Shown in pieces: positions 24,830 to 35,246 of a DNA stretch of 64,000 nt. Numbering within the stretch: position 1 is the stretch's first letter; every line of letters begins with the position of its first letter. The translations under genes and the position numbers were made by a program. The stretch comes from Alnus glutinosa (Eukaryota > Streptophyta > Magnoliopsida > Fagales > Betulaceae). The stretch is taken from contig NC_084898.1 of NCBI RefSeq assembly GCF_958979055.1, positions 2,056,001 to 2,120,000 of the forward strand, read 5' to 3'. The notes beneath the pieces are model-generated. The model worked only from the letters and a program-made list of their open reading frames with translations. It made no database searches and was not told the DNA's origin.

Positions 24830-24966
24830 AATGATTCAATGCCACTCAAATATACAACTACTTTTTGAGTTTTTTTATTTTTTTAAAATAAATTAAGGTG
24901 GGGGACCACCTTGCCACATAGACAAGGTGGTGAAAAATTGTATATTTAAGTGGTAGTGAATCATTA

Positions 24967-25015
<49 letters not shown>

Positions 25016-25038
25016 CAGATGAAAACATAGGATCCGCT

Positions 25039-25590
25039 GTAAAACGTCACCGTTTGTAGTTCAATCAAAATACTTCGATCGACCAAACACAAAAATATAT
25101 ATTCTACGTTACCCTCATCTACGCCTAAACCACTTCCGCCTCCTTCGCCGATCGCCGGCACCGGAATTCAATAATAAAACATAGCCTTTAACTTCGTTGG
25201 GCCTTGTCCAATAATCCGAGTCTCAATCTTGGTCGTTGAATTCCAGAATCAACCCAATCTCTCCATTCACCACCCTCCAAAACCCCTCTCTTCAGGTACG
25301 CTTCTTCCATTCTATTTCATTTAATTTCCCTTATTAACTGTAGTTACCTTTTGATTGATCCCTCTGCAACGTTACAAGTCGAAGTCTTTGGCCTCTCCAC
25401 CCAAATTAGGTACCGTATAATAGTTGTTAGAGATTAAATTCCATGGACCCAGAAGCTTATTTTGTTGATTTTATGATCCCATGATTTCATTGGATCAATG
25501 CCATGACTTGCACTTCAGAAATTACGGTTTAGGGTTTTGAGGTTTAGGACATGTAGTATTTTGATTGAACTACAAACGGTGACGTTTTAC
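25039..25590. repeat. Perfect 36-bp inverted repeats around the TFB5 leader exon
   Basis: Positions 25039-25074 and 25555-25590 are exact reverse complements over 36 bases, and the match ends abruptly on both sides. The repeat contains AAACGGTGACGTTTTAC, which includes TGACGT, a bZIP-type core. The 480-bp interior covers the probable first, non-coding exon of TFB5. No target duplication is visible outside the repeats. It could be a mobile-element end pair, a regulatory inverted duplication, or a recent conversion event. Confidence 0.8.
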
Positions 25591-26538
25591 TGTTCTTTTG
25601 ACTGGTTTGCTCTTATTTTTGTTTTTATTTATTTATTTAATTCCTATCTTACCTAAGAGAAAAAAAAAAGAACCCTTTGTAAAGCTACACCACTCAATAA
25701 ATTTTTAGTGGATTAATATTTGCTAAATTGCTAAGTCTACACTTGGATGAAACAGCTTCCACACTTGTTATGCATGCCAATTTTCACGCAATTGGATATC
25801 ATTTACTATTTGTTTTTAAACTATAAGAAAACTGTAGTTTTAAACATTTTGTAAATGATAGTATTTTGTGGCGCAACCATGATGAACATTTGGATATCAT
25901 GTAATCCAACTATAGCTCACTGCACCTGATCAGGATCCCGTTCCAACAGCCATTCTCAAAAAGTTAGGACTAAACGTATGTACCCTTATCATGCATGCCA
26001 AATTTTGTGCCAATTGTATGTCGTTATCTATAAAATACAAAAACTTATTTGTGCAGTATGTTTAAGAATACAAAAGCTTTGATGAGATTGTTCTTAATGC
26101 TTGATCACATTGATATTTGGTAGGCACAATGTCATGGGAAAGACATTTAATCTAATGGTGAGTTTAATGAAATATTGTTTTAATACAAAGTTATTGAGTC
26201 GTTTTAACTTTTGTTAAAATCACACTTTCTATATAGTGCTACTTCGAAATGATCATGTGGAAACATATCCATGATAAGTGGTTTGGAAAGGTGGCCAGGC
26301 TATGTTTATCACTCGTTTCTTTATATGTAGACTGCTACAATGCATGGAATGGGTTTATTTTCATTGCTTTGAATAAACTTTTTCTGCGGCTCATGAAATT
26401 AGAGGTCACAAGTTTGAATAAATTGTATGACATAAAATTCTCTGGTTTTGTATGTGCTGCTATGATCTTAATGTGCTGCTCTCATCTCTTGGTATTTGTT
26501 CTTTCAGCAGTTCAAAGGTCTAAGGTTGCTGTTACATA

Positions 26539-27231
26539 ATGGTTAACGCCATTAAAGGATTGTTCATTTCCTGGTAAGAGACTTTTTCCCAACCTGAAGC
26601 ATTGCCAATTATGTTGATAGCTTGCGCACTCTGTGCATGTATTTTTCATGTGTATGTGTGTTTGTGTGTGCGTGTTTAGTTAATTAAGTCTTGTTTATTT
26701 GGGGAATTAGGTAAGCTTAAAAACAGTTTCCTGAAATGACAAACGTCAGATGTGTGCCTGGTCATAGTGCTCAGAATATGTTTAAAGCTTGAGTTTTTGC
26801 AAGTGGCATTTTCTTTATTTGATTAATGTTCAGCAATCCAGAAATCTCTGTTAATTTGTTAGTTGGATTCCTATTGTCATTTATGTGACTATGATCATTC
26901 GAAGGCCTCCTCTGCCTCCCAAATCTATAATTTAATTGCTGAACAGATAGGAGAGGGGTCATGCTCGCGGAGTGTTTTTGTTTCATTTTATTGTTCCTCT
27001 TATGCAGAGTTTCATTGTTGCTGAAAGAACCTGATCATATTTCTTTTTTGCAGTGATATTCCTATGGCACAATTCATCATCAATTTGAACGCTTCATTGC
27101 CTGCATCACAGAAGTTCATAATATATGTCTTGGATAATACTCATCTTTTTGTGCAACCCCATGTGACTGAAATGATAAGAAGCGCCATGTCGGAATTTAG
27201 GGACCTGAACTCCTATGAGAAGCCCGCTTGA
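26539..27231 (+). CDS. TFB5: General transcription factor IIH subunit 5 (TFB5/TTDA)
   Basis: The two coding exons are 26539-26573 and 27054-27231, giving 70 residues against about 71 in the family. TFB5/GTF2H5 is the smallest TFIIH core subunit; it binds the p52/Tfb2 subunit and stabilises TFIIH for transcription and nucleotide excision repair in the nucleus. The product starts MVNAIKGLFISC and the second exon begins DIPMAQFIINLNASLPASQK. It continues with FIIYVLDNTHLFVQPHV and ends in EFRDLNSYEKPA, close to the plant consensus over its whole length. A leader exon probably ends at about 25296 (CTCTTCAG then GTACGC), with its acceptor at about 26508 (TTTCAGCAG), giving a 1.2-kb 5'UTR intron. 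Arabidopsis At1g12400 is the remembered counterpart, beside cornichon and CLPR2 as here. Confidence 0.95.
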
Positions 27232-28842
27232 TTCAATCTTTTCTTGTTTTTATCATTCATCAATTGAGAACATTCCTAAATGATCTTGTGTCATACAAAT
27301 TTCTCAACTTATATGTCTTTTCATTTTGTAATGCCTTCTTAAACTTGCTCAACTTATATGCATTTTCATTTTGTAATGCCTTCTGTTTTTCGTGTTGCAT
27401 ATGACTTGCATAAATATAAAGTTCTAGAGCAACTTCTCTTGGTGGGTTTGGCAAGATGTTCATAAATATAAAGTTCTGGTTTGGAGGCAAGAAGAGTTGG
27501 GCGTAAATTGTTTGTGTGGCCATTCTCAAGGTGAAAAGTAGAGAGGCTGGTTATGGTGTTGGTGTGTTGAGAAATTGCAAGTTGCCAAGAATGAAAATTT
27601 CCTCTGTAAAGCTAAACACAGACCCATGTTTATTGTTGTTTATGACTTCTGAACCTACCTTCAAATTCCACCGTGCTTTCTCCTCATGTATTTTATGCCT
27701 TCCAAGAGAAAGACTAGCAATTAAAAAGAAAAAAAAATAAAATCAAGATCTTCTAGAACTCCTGGATATCTACCATGTACAATACATTTAATGGATAATT
27801 GCACCATTGGTCCCTGGGGTATGCCATAATTACAAATCACTCTTTATGGTTTAAAAAGTTCACGAGAGGTCCTTGTGGTAAACTATAATTACAAATCGAT
27901 CCCTGGAGTCAAATTTCATTAAAATTTTTAACAGATTTTGTTAAATGCCACTTCAGCACCACATCAAATCAATAAGATAGCGACACGTGTTCATTTACTA
28001 AATTTATATTTTTTTATTAAGATGGACACGTGTTGCCATCTTATTGGTTTGACGTGACATTTAATAGAATCTGTCAAAAAATTTAATGGAATTTGATTAC
28101 AGGGATCGATTCGTAATTATAGTTTACCTGAACTTTTTAAACCAAAAAGAGTAATTTGTAATTATAGCATACCTCAGGGACCAATAATGCAATTATCCCT
28201 TCATTTAATCTCAACCATTACTTTCAAATTAAATTGTGACTTATCAAAAAAAAAAAAATCAAATTAAATTGTTGAAATTTGCCATAGTATTTATCGGAAT
28301 AAGATCATTTTTATTTCAAGGAAAATAAAGAGGAATCATTTTATAACCTAAATTTTGTTTCGTTGTATTTAACGGTGTATATATATTTACATATTTTACA
28401 TGACGTAGCGTAGAGACATTTATTATGTGATAACATATATATTATTAAATTTGTAAAATCGAATATGAATTATGAAATGATTAGTATACTATTAAATTTG
28501 TAAAATTGAATCTGAATTATGAATGATTATTCTCAATTTCACTTTAAATTGATTCGGTATTTATGAAATTATGACCTAAATATTTATCACATTTTATAAA
28601 TAATTGATACTGATATGACAAAATTGAAAAATTCTATCTTTTTTAATTTAAGAACAATGATTACAATTTTATAAATTATACTTGATAAAATGATGAACAG
28701 AAAAATAAAAGGAAAAAAGAAAAGAAAAGAAACAAGGGGTCCATTAGCCCAATTGGGTCATTAGCCCATTACGTAATCTACCCCCTCGACCTTTTCTAAG
28801 AAACCTTCACTGGATCACTTTGCTCTCTCAATCTCTCTGAAA
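27232..28842. other. TFB5 3' flank and CLPR2 upstream region
   Basis: The first few hundred bases are likely TFB5 3'UTR. They contain a near-direct repeat around 27290-27385: CTCAACTTATATG(T/C)(C/A)TTTTC with TTTTGTAATGCCTTCT, occurring twice. A 408-bp foldback element lies at 27793-28200. The CLPR2 promoter and leader are in the last 100 bases (pyrimidine-rich CTCTCTCAATCTCTCTGAAA before the ATG). No other gene is seen. Confidence 0.6.
27793..28200. mobile_element. Foldback MITE with 200-bp arms
   Basis: The left arm starts GGATAATTGCACCATTGGTC and the right arm ends GACCAATAATGCAATTATCC. The arms stay inverse for about 200 bp, including AAACTATAATTAC(A/G)AATCGATCCCTG and ACACGTGT near the centre. 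It is flanked by ACATTTAAT (27784-27792) and TCATTTAAT (28201-28209), a 9-bp target duplication with one mismatch. This fits a Mutator-like non-autonomous element inserted between TFB5 and CLPR2. Confidence 0.8.
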
Positions 28843-31800
28843 ATGGCAATCTCTTTTCATGCTTGTACTCCGAGTCTTCACCCCCAAACCAGAGCGTCTC
28901 ATCCTCCACTCAGGTTATCTTTCTCTCTCTCTCTCTCTCTCTCTCTCCTCGCTTGTATTTTTAGGAGTGGAAATCAAAATCAATGGCTACTTTAATTAAC
29001 TGATCTTTGTCTTTGACAGTTGCGCCACAAAGCTTTATTCAGGTCTAAAGCTTCAATCTTTAGGTATGTCACATTCCGTTGTCTCTTTTCCTGAATTTGT
29101 TTCACGCCCTCTTCTCTCAGTCCATATTTCTTTTTCGTTGTTGCTGTCAGGTGCGTTTGGAACTGGAGTACCTAACTTGACGGCTGAATTCTATGGAAAA
29201 GTTAACAAGAGCCTGCAACCCAGGTAACTGAATGGATATAATATCGTCTAATTCCGTGTTACCTTGTATATTTTTCAATTTAATTCGTGGGTCTGAAAGA
29301 TTGGTGTATAACTGTTATGGGATTGCGCGGCACCAAGCAAATTTTGTGACTTTTTCACTTAAAAGCATATGTATCTAATCAAAAAATGATATGGGTAATT
29401 GTTGTTCTTTGATGGGATTAATTGAATTATATTAATTTTTGCTCCAGTGAGCAATTTAATATACGAAGATAAATGTTAATTCTTTTAGTGTTTGTGATTA
29501 AAGGAAATTCTGTTGGTTATTGATATGCCCTGCGAGGGATTACCCTAACCTTTTTGTTATTGGTTTTTCGTTGTCATCTTTAAATTTTCCTTACGAGTTT
29601 TGGTTATATGGAGACAATGAAAATTTTGATTTTCAAATATTGCTCCGTCTAGAATGAGAAACCCATTGCAAGGTGCCTGCATATTTTTGTGTCTTGCACT
29701 TGCTTTCACAGTTTTCTTTTTCTTTTTAATGACTACTTGATGAGAGATAGTGATTGCCTAGATTCATGCTTTTTTGGATGCCTAGACATACTTCTTAATT
29801 CACTTTGGAAGTTACTTTTGGTTTGCCATCTCTCGATCGATGTTTCGTCCCCTGCTCTTTTTCAGAAATGCTGCCTTCTTTATCTTTAGTGGCAATTCAT
29901 ACGTGCAGCTGGATGCACGCTTGCGTTATGGCTACTTGACTGCATACTTAAATGCTATATATTGTATATATAATTTTTTCCTTAGTCCTGTAAATAAATC
30001 CCCAACACATTGAATTTCTACTTCTAGAGAACGACTCACCCTGTAGTTGGAAGTTCGAGACATCCTATTAGAAGTCATTATTTTCAATGCCACTTTCTTA
30101 TGAGATATATGTTTCTAATAATTCTTCTTTTTTTTTTTTTTTTTTTTCTATATATTTTTTTTTTGTACTTCCATGATAGTTTTTGTACTCTAAAGGATAT
30201 CTAAGTTAATGAATGCCCTGCGACTTTGATGATTTTTTTTTTTTTTTTTGTTAGAGCTGGTCTGATTGCTAAGTGATGTGGTAGTGCATGCATGATGCTC
30301 TTCTATGTTTGCAGGACTCGTAACAATATAGCAATGCGAGGGCGAGTTAGAATGATGCCTATAGGGACACCGAGAGTGCCGTACAGAACTCCTGGTGAGG
30401 GAACTTGGCAATGGGTTGACCTGTGGAATGCCCTCGTAAGTCACTACAGCTAACTCTTTGACAAACAAATAGTCAATTCAATTTACCAAGCTAAAAGTTT
30501 GTATTTATGACCAATAACATAGATATGAAGCAAATCTGGGGTGGGCAATCACTTTCGTGTATCACCACCTATAATACTCCTGTATCCAAAAGAGAAAAGA
30601 AAAGAAAAAAAACAATAATAAAAAATTCTGCGGATATCCTGGGCCATGAACTCGATCCAATGATCTTAACTATCTGTTAATTTTAAATTTTGGACTTCTT
30701 TTATTTTTACTCAAAACAGTGCTTTTTGTTTATGTTGGTTGTCTGATGATCCTTCTGAAATTTGGCCTTGAAATTCTTTTTGTGAGCCCGATTGTAAGTG
30801 AATTGAATACCCAAAGGGTCATATATTCAATATCAATTTTTATTTGTAGATGTCAAGTCTCCTTGTGATTTTTCTACCTAATTTATGTTTAATCATATCT
30901 CTCTTAGTAACTCACCGAATTCTTGTGATGCAGTACCGAGAACGTGTTATCTTTATTGGACAACATATAGATGAAGAGTTTAGCAATCAAATACTGGCGA
31001 CAATGTTGTACCTTGATAGTGTAGATAATTCTAAAAAACTCTATATGTACATCAATGGTCCTGGTGGAGATGTGAGTTCCTTATAAGCAAGTCTTCTGCA
31101 ATCAAATCCTGCTTCTTTCTCTATATTTATGTTGCTAGCGACATCTTTTCCCCTGCTAAAGACTTGCTCTCTTGCAGCTTACTCCGAGTATGGCTATCTT
31201 TGACACCATGCAGAGCTTGCAGAGTCCTGTCGGCACCCATTGTGTGGGCTATGCCTACAATCTAGCAGCCTTTCTTCTTGCAGCTGGAGAAAAGGTAATA
31301 ATTTTCTCCACTAGAATCTGGAGTTGCAGTGTGAATGCAGGGGAGTTGGACCTACAATATATGGATTTTGACCAATGCAATCAATGCTGAATAATGGTGG
31401 ACAGCTCTGTCCTTTTTCTTCTGTTTTGTCAATAGTATTAGTTTTTTTTTTAATAAGTAATAATCAGCCTTATTAAAAGCGTAAGGCGCCCCTAAGTACA
31501 CCGGAAGTATACAAAAGGAAACACCCTACTAACTAGAAAGAGAAAAATGAACAAGAAAATCGGCGAAACTGAGTGACAGTGGGGATACAAAAGCCACTGT
31601 CTAAAGATACAAAGTATGAAAAAACGAAGCTAAAATATCCTCCAAGAATCTCTCCAAATCCTTGAAAAACAATAGTATCAGTTGTGGTCTGTCTTCATTT
31701 TATCTAAGCATCCAAAAGACTGCTTTGATGGAATTGTGTGATTAATAAACTGGGATGTCCCTCGAGAGATCACATATCTCTTCCTTCCACTTTTGTACTG

Positions 31801-32918
31801 TTTTTTGTAACCCTAATACCCTACTACATTGTTGGAATATATTCTTGTTTTGCATAATATGTTCTTTGTGTCCTCACACACTATCGGTCGAAGTAGTGAA
31901 TAAGAATATGTTAAATAGGGAGGCAACTGTGAGTGTGATTATATATTGGATAGAATAGTAGAAAAGAATACATGTGGCTGACCTTGATTAGTTGATGAGG
32001 ATTTTTGGACTGACCCCTTTAATTGGTATTAAGGCTTACTGAATTGAGTTGAGTATAATATGCTCTTTGTATAGGTTGAATTCACCTTTTTATAGCTTTA
32101 ATGCCTGCACTCTGGATTTAATTTTATATTTACGTAGTTTTTTCCTTTAAAAGGGTAACCGCTTTGCAATGCCGCTTTCAAGAATTGCGCTACAATCTCC
32201 TGCTGGAGCTGCTCGTGGTCAGGTGTGACAGCATGCTGTCTTTTCATGTAACCTGTCATAGATACTTTTCATTTATATGCCTTTTCATTTCCTTGCAATT
32301 TACATGCATATATGAAATTTTCTGTCAGGCTGATGACATTCAAAATGAAGCAAATGAGCTCCTCAGAATCAGAGACTACCTTTTTAAGGAGTTGGCTGGG
32401 AAAACAGGCCAGCCTGTTGAGAAGGCTAGTTTGCTCATCACTAAAATCTATAGTATTTTTGGCTGTTTATTTGATACTTGTAAAAGATAGGCACTTGCTC
32501 TTGTAATTAGTTGCTCTTAAGAAGCTTAAGATTCTCCAAGTTCATATCTTACCAACTTATACATTCATTTTTTTCTTCCCTTCTGAGCTCCAGCTTCTAC
32601 ATTCTACCTGAACAAAAGTGTGATTGTGAATCTTCATTGGCCTTTTTATATTCTCCGGTCTTACCAATTTATTTTACGCTTTGAATAGTGTGTTTCTCTT
32701 TTCCTTGAGGCAATTCATTTTTATTTCTGAAAATATGGAGTATGATCAGCTTGAAATACTATCTTAATGGATATATGCAGATTCACAAAGACTTAAGCAG
32801 GATGAAGCGCTTTAATGCTCAGGAGGCTCTTGAATATGGGCTAATTGATCGTATTGTCAGGCCACCCCGTATTAAGGCTGATGCACCTCCCAAGGATGCA
32901 GGAACTGGGCTTGGTTAG
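28843..32918 (+). CDS. CLPR2: Plastid Clp protease non-catalytic subunit ClpR2 (nine exons)
   Basis: The coding exons are 28843-28913, 29020-29063, 29151-29223, 30315-30435, 30934-31071, 31178-31294, 32154-32222, 32329-32424 and 32781-32918, giving 288 residues (about 280 in Arabidopsis). ClpR2 is a structural subunit of the ClpPR core in the chloroplast stroma. The first ~50 residues look like a transit peptide. The mature part reads [52 protein letters not shown] and [20 protein letters not shown]. The ClpP nucleophile serine position is in [16 protein letters not shown], without the GxSAS motif, so the subunit is non-catalytic, as expected for ClpR. Intron 8 appears to use a GC donor (GAGAAG then GCTAGT); the other introns are GT-AG. 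Intron 6 holds a LINE fragment. A partial second copy of exon 5 lies at 41.7 kb. Confidence 0.95.
31443..31670 (-). mobile_element. 5'-truncated LINE (L1-type) fragment
   Basis: Read on the minus strand it ends GGGGCGCCTTACGCTTTTAA, then AATAAGG...TTACTTATTA and an A-run, the usual 3' end of plant L1 LINEs. CAATAGTATTAGT (31430-31442) and CAATAGTATCAGT (31671-31683) flank it as a 13-bp target duplication with one mismatch. It is 228 bp, lies in CLPR2 intron 6 and runs opposite to the gene. Confidence 0.85.
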
Positions 32919-33031
32919 TGTACTTATTGCTTAAGATGATTGCCGAAAATACCCGAATTAAAGCTGAGTCACCTCTCAAGGATGCAGGAACAAGGCTTGG
33001 TTAGTGTACTTAGTGCTTGAGATGATTGCTG
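32866..33031 (+). repeat. CLPR2: 80-bp tandem duplication over the CLPR2 stop codon
   Basis: Positions 32866-32945 and 32952-33031 are direct copies with scattered substitutions. Both contain CAAGGATGCAGGAAC and GGCTTGGTTAGTGTACTTA. The first copy carries the last codons and the TAG stop; the second lies in the 3'UTR and is untranslated. Confidence 0.9.
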
Positions 33032-33610
33032 TTTGACATTTCAGAATATTCCCCAAGTTTATTTATAGACATGTATGATTAGCTGTGTAGTTAGAAATGG
33101 TTTCATAGGAATTTATATTATTTCATGATTTTGAGATTAATGGTGCCCCAATAAGGGCTTTTGGAAAAGCAATATTTTGTCTGAATCTTCCTTCGCTACC
33201 TATCTTGTCAGCATCATTCCTCATCATTATCATACTATATGACTCATGGGAGTTGCAATGAATGTATGATATGTATCTGTTTTTTCTTTTCTTTTCTTTT
33301 CTTTCTTTCTTTTTTTCTCTTTTCCCATTAAATCAATTGTGCTTTTTATTATTGCTCAAATAAACAGCTGATATTACAATGTTCAGTGTCAATAATGGCT
33401 TAATAAAATTGTTAGCAGCATTTTATATCAGTGAGCAAAAAGTAACTTGCATAGGTTTTATTCTGAACAAATTAAATAAGAGAAAAAAAATATATACAAC
33501 GAATAATATCCCCTACTAAAACAGAGGGAATCTGAAAATGTTAAAAAAAGAAAGAAAGAGGCCTTAATTATACAAATACAATGAATAATATACCCTGCTA
33601 GGCTGAAATT

Positions 33611-33694
33611 TATAGCCAATTCAGAGCTGGTTGCAACCAATCCTCAATTTTTCCTTCCTCCATTCTTCATTGACCTTAGCAATATATAAGGCTT
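33611..33694 (-). repeat. Degenerate copy of the 3' end of the small membrane-protein gene
   Basis: The stretch CAGAGCTGGTTGCAACCAAT ... CTTCCTCCATTCTTCATTGA ... CCTTAGCAATATATAAGGC repeats the last codons of the gene at 33747-33830, about 136 bases beyond its stop. It is broken by stops and indels. The same arrangement occurs in unit 2 (about 42338-42420), so it predates the large duplication. Confidence 0.8.
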
Positions 33695-33736
33695 TTTTGA
33701 TTCATGTCTGCAAATTAAGATGTGGGTTATTATGCT

Positions 33737-34186
33737 TCATATCTGTTTAGCCAAATCAGAGCTGGTTGCCACTATCTCCCTTAATCTCTCCTTCCTCCTT
33801 TCTTCATAGACCTTAGCAATAAAGCTTTCAATTTTCATCTCCAACTTATCGTCATATTCCTCTTCATGATCGTTATCCTCATCATATACATCCGAGCCAT
33901 GATATTCCTCATCCTCGTCAATGTAATCCCCCGTGTCGCCTTGCGGATACTCTTCACACAGAGGCAGGAAGATTGGCCAATTCCGGTTGACTTCTTCTGA
34001 AGATGGTGTACAACTTAAAACAAGGATGGCAACGATTATTGTGTTGAAAACTGAAAACAAAAGAAGAGGATTACTTAAGAATCCATGAAGCTTGTGTTCT
34101 CGGTTTGGCAGCCAAAAGGTCAGGACCAGAATGGTTGCCAAACACAATATCAGAGGTATCAATATCTTGACAAATCTCATTTGCAA
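33737..34186 (-). CDS. Small two-membrane-segment protein with acidic linker (unit 1 copy)
   Basis: An intronless frame of 149 residues. The N-terminus holds two hydrophobic segments (ILIPLILCLATILVLTFWLP, about residues 8-27, and LLLFSVFNTIIVAILVLSC, about 41-59). A strongly acidic linker follows (DEDEEYHGSDVYDEDND), then a basic helical tail (KIESFIAKVYEERRKERLRE) that resembles the C-terminal motif of plant DUF761/DUF4408-type proteins. That relationship is by pattern only. Function is unknown; a membrane anchor with a cytosolic tail is plausible. The start could also be the second methionine (MRFVKI). Compared with the unit 2 copy it lacks ten residues (in frame) of the acidic linker. It lies tail-to-tail with CLPR2, about 0.8 kb from its stop. 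Confidence 0.7.
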   Translation of the reverse strand: MQMRFVKILIPLILCLATILVLTFWLPNREHKLHGFLSNPLLLFSVFNTIIVAILVLSCTPSSEEVNRNWPIFLPLCEEYPQGDTGDYIDEDEEYHGSDVYDEDNDHEEEYDDKLEMKIESFIAKVYEERRKERLREIVATSSDLAKQI

Positions 34187-34696
34187 AATGGGAAATGTTG
34201 GTTGATTGTTTTGTGCAGGGTAAACATAATTTATAGTGTAATCTCAACAGTGCTTTTCCTCGAAAGTTAAAAGGAGTGTGTTTCTAGCATGCCACTTATT
34301 TACGTGGAAATTCAGAAAGTATGCCTGGTGTAAGTAATAAAAAGCTTTCAAGCATGATATATATGATATACCCAGAAATTTCTTAGCTTAGGAGTTAGGA
34401 AGGAACCTTCTGTGGCGACTGTGGCGGCTGTGGCTAAACTAAGAAATATTTTGAGTTCGAAGCATGTTTTCTGAGACGCGCATGGAAGAACCGTGCAAGA
34501 ATAAATCAAACCACTTAAAAAAGAAAAAAGAAAAGAAAAAAAAAAAGAGAATAAATCAAACCAGACAAATTCATGAACAGTTGGATCCAATCGGCCCAAA
34601 ACCAGGTCAAGTGGTATGTATTGCCACGCAATTGAAGATTTTGGAGTTTTCTTTGAGGAATTGGGCTAGTTTTGACTGTTTCAATTGTGAAAGTGA

Positions 34697-34874
34697 TTAA
34701 TAATGCTATAAACCACATCAATATTTCATAAATATTGACATGCTAGGATTTGATGGTTATTAGATTTTTTTTTTTTTTTAACAAAGGCTGATTCAAATAT
34801 TATAACACCATGCCGCAATAGCATAATGAGATATTTATGAAATATTGGTGTGGTATATAACATTTTTCCAAGGT
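34697..34874. mobile_element. MITE 1 of unit 1
   Basis: The inverted arms contain ATAAACCACATCAATATTTC and GAAATATTGGTGTGGTATAT, with a T-run centre. A second MITE follows at about 34897-35063 (GTTATACACCACACATCTAT / TATGGTGTATAAAATTACTT). Both are present at the same positions in unit 2 (about 43417-43598 and 43622-43785), so they inserted before the duplication. Confidence 0.65.
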
Positions 34875-35246
34875 GACATCTGACTTTCTTTTTAATAAAT
34901 GTTATACACCACACATCTATTTCACTTTTATCACACTGTTTGACGTAGCATGGTCTAGTAGCCCTTGTTAATAAAATAAAATAAAATAAAATTCAATTAT
35001 TACTAAACCCTGCCACGTTATCATAGTGAAATAAAATATGGTGTATAAAATTACTTTCTTTTTTGTCAAACAAACTTAAGGATATGAATGATATTGTTCG
35101 TCCCATAATGGTAATGACTTGATCATTAGCCATTTGGATTTTTTTTTTTTTTTTCTTCTTCTTCTCTCTTATCTTTAATAGGCAAGATTAATTTTAAATA
35201 GTGTCAAGTTCCTCAGGGTGCGTGTAACTTATCAATAAAATAAAAA

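Larger units (their letters stand above)
23195..25038. other. Cornichon 3' flank and intergenic repeats
   Basis: The first 150-200 bases are probable 3'UTR, followed by a CT-rich run at about 23380-23404. A MITE of the CAATCTATTAAATTG family (about 23590-23900) is interrupted by a second MITE (about 23641-23768). A GC-rich palindromic core lies at about 24622-24682. Two long TA microsatellites (24760-24825 and 24970-25013) flank a short inverted pair (ATTCAATGCCACTCAAATAT / AAGTGGTAGTGAATCATT). No gene is seen. Confidence 0.6.

Noticed and set aside
24607..25161. Frames with poly-Tyr/Ile translations
   Set aside because: They arise from TA microsatellites and are not coding.
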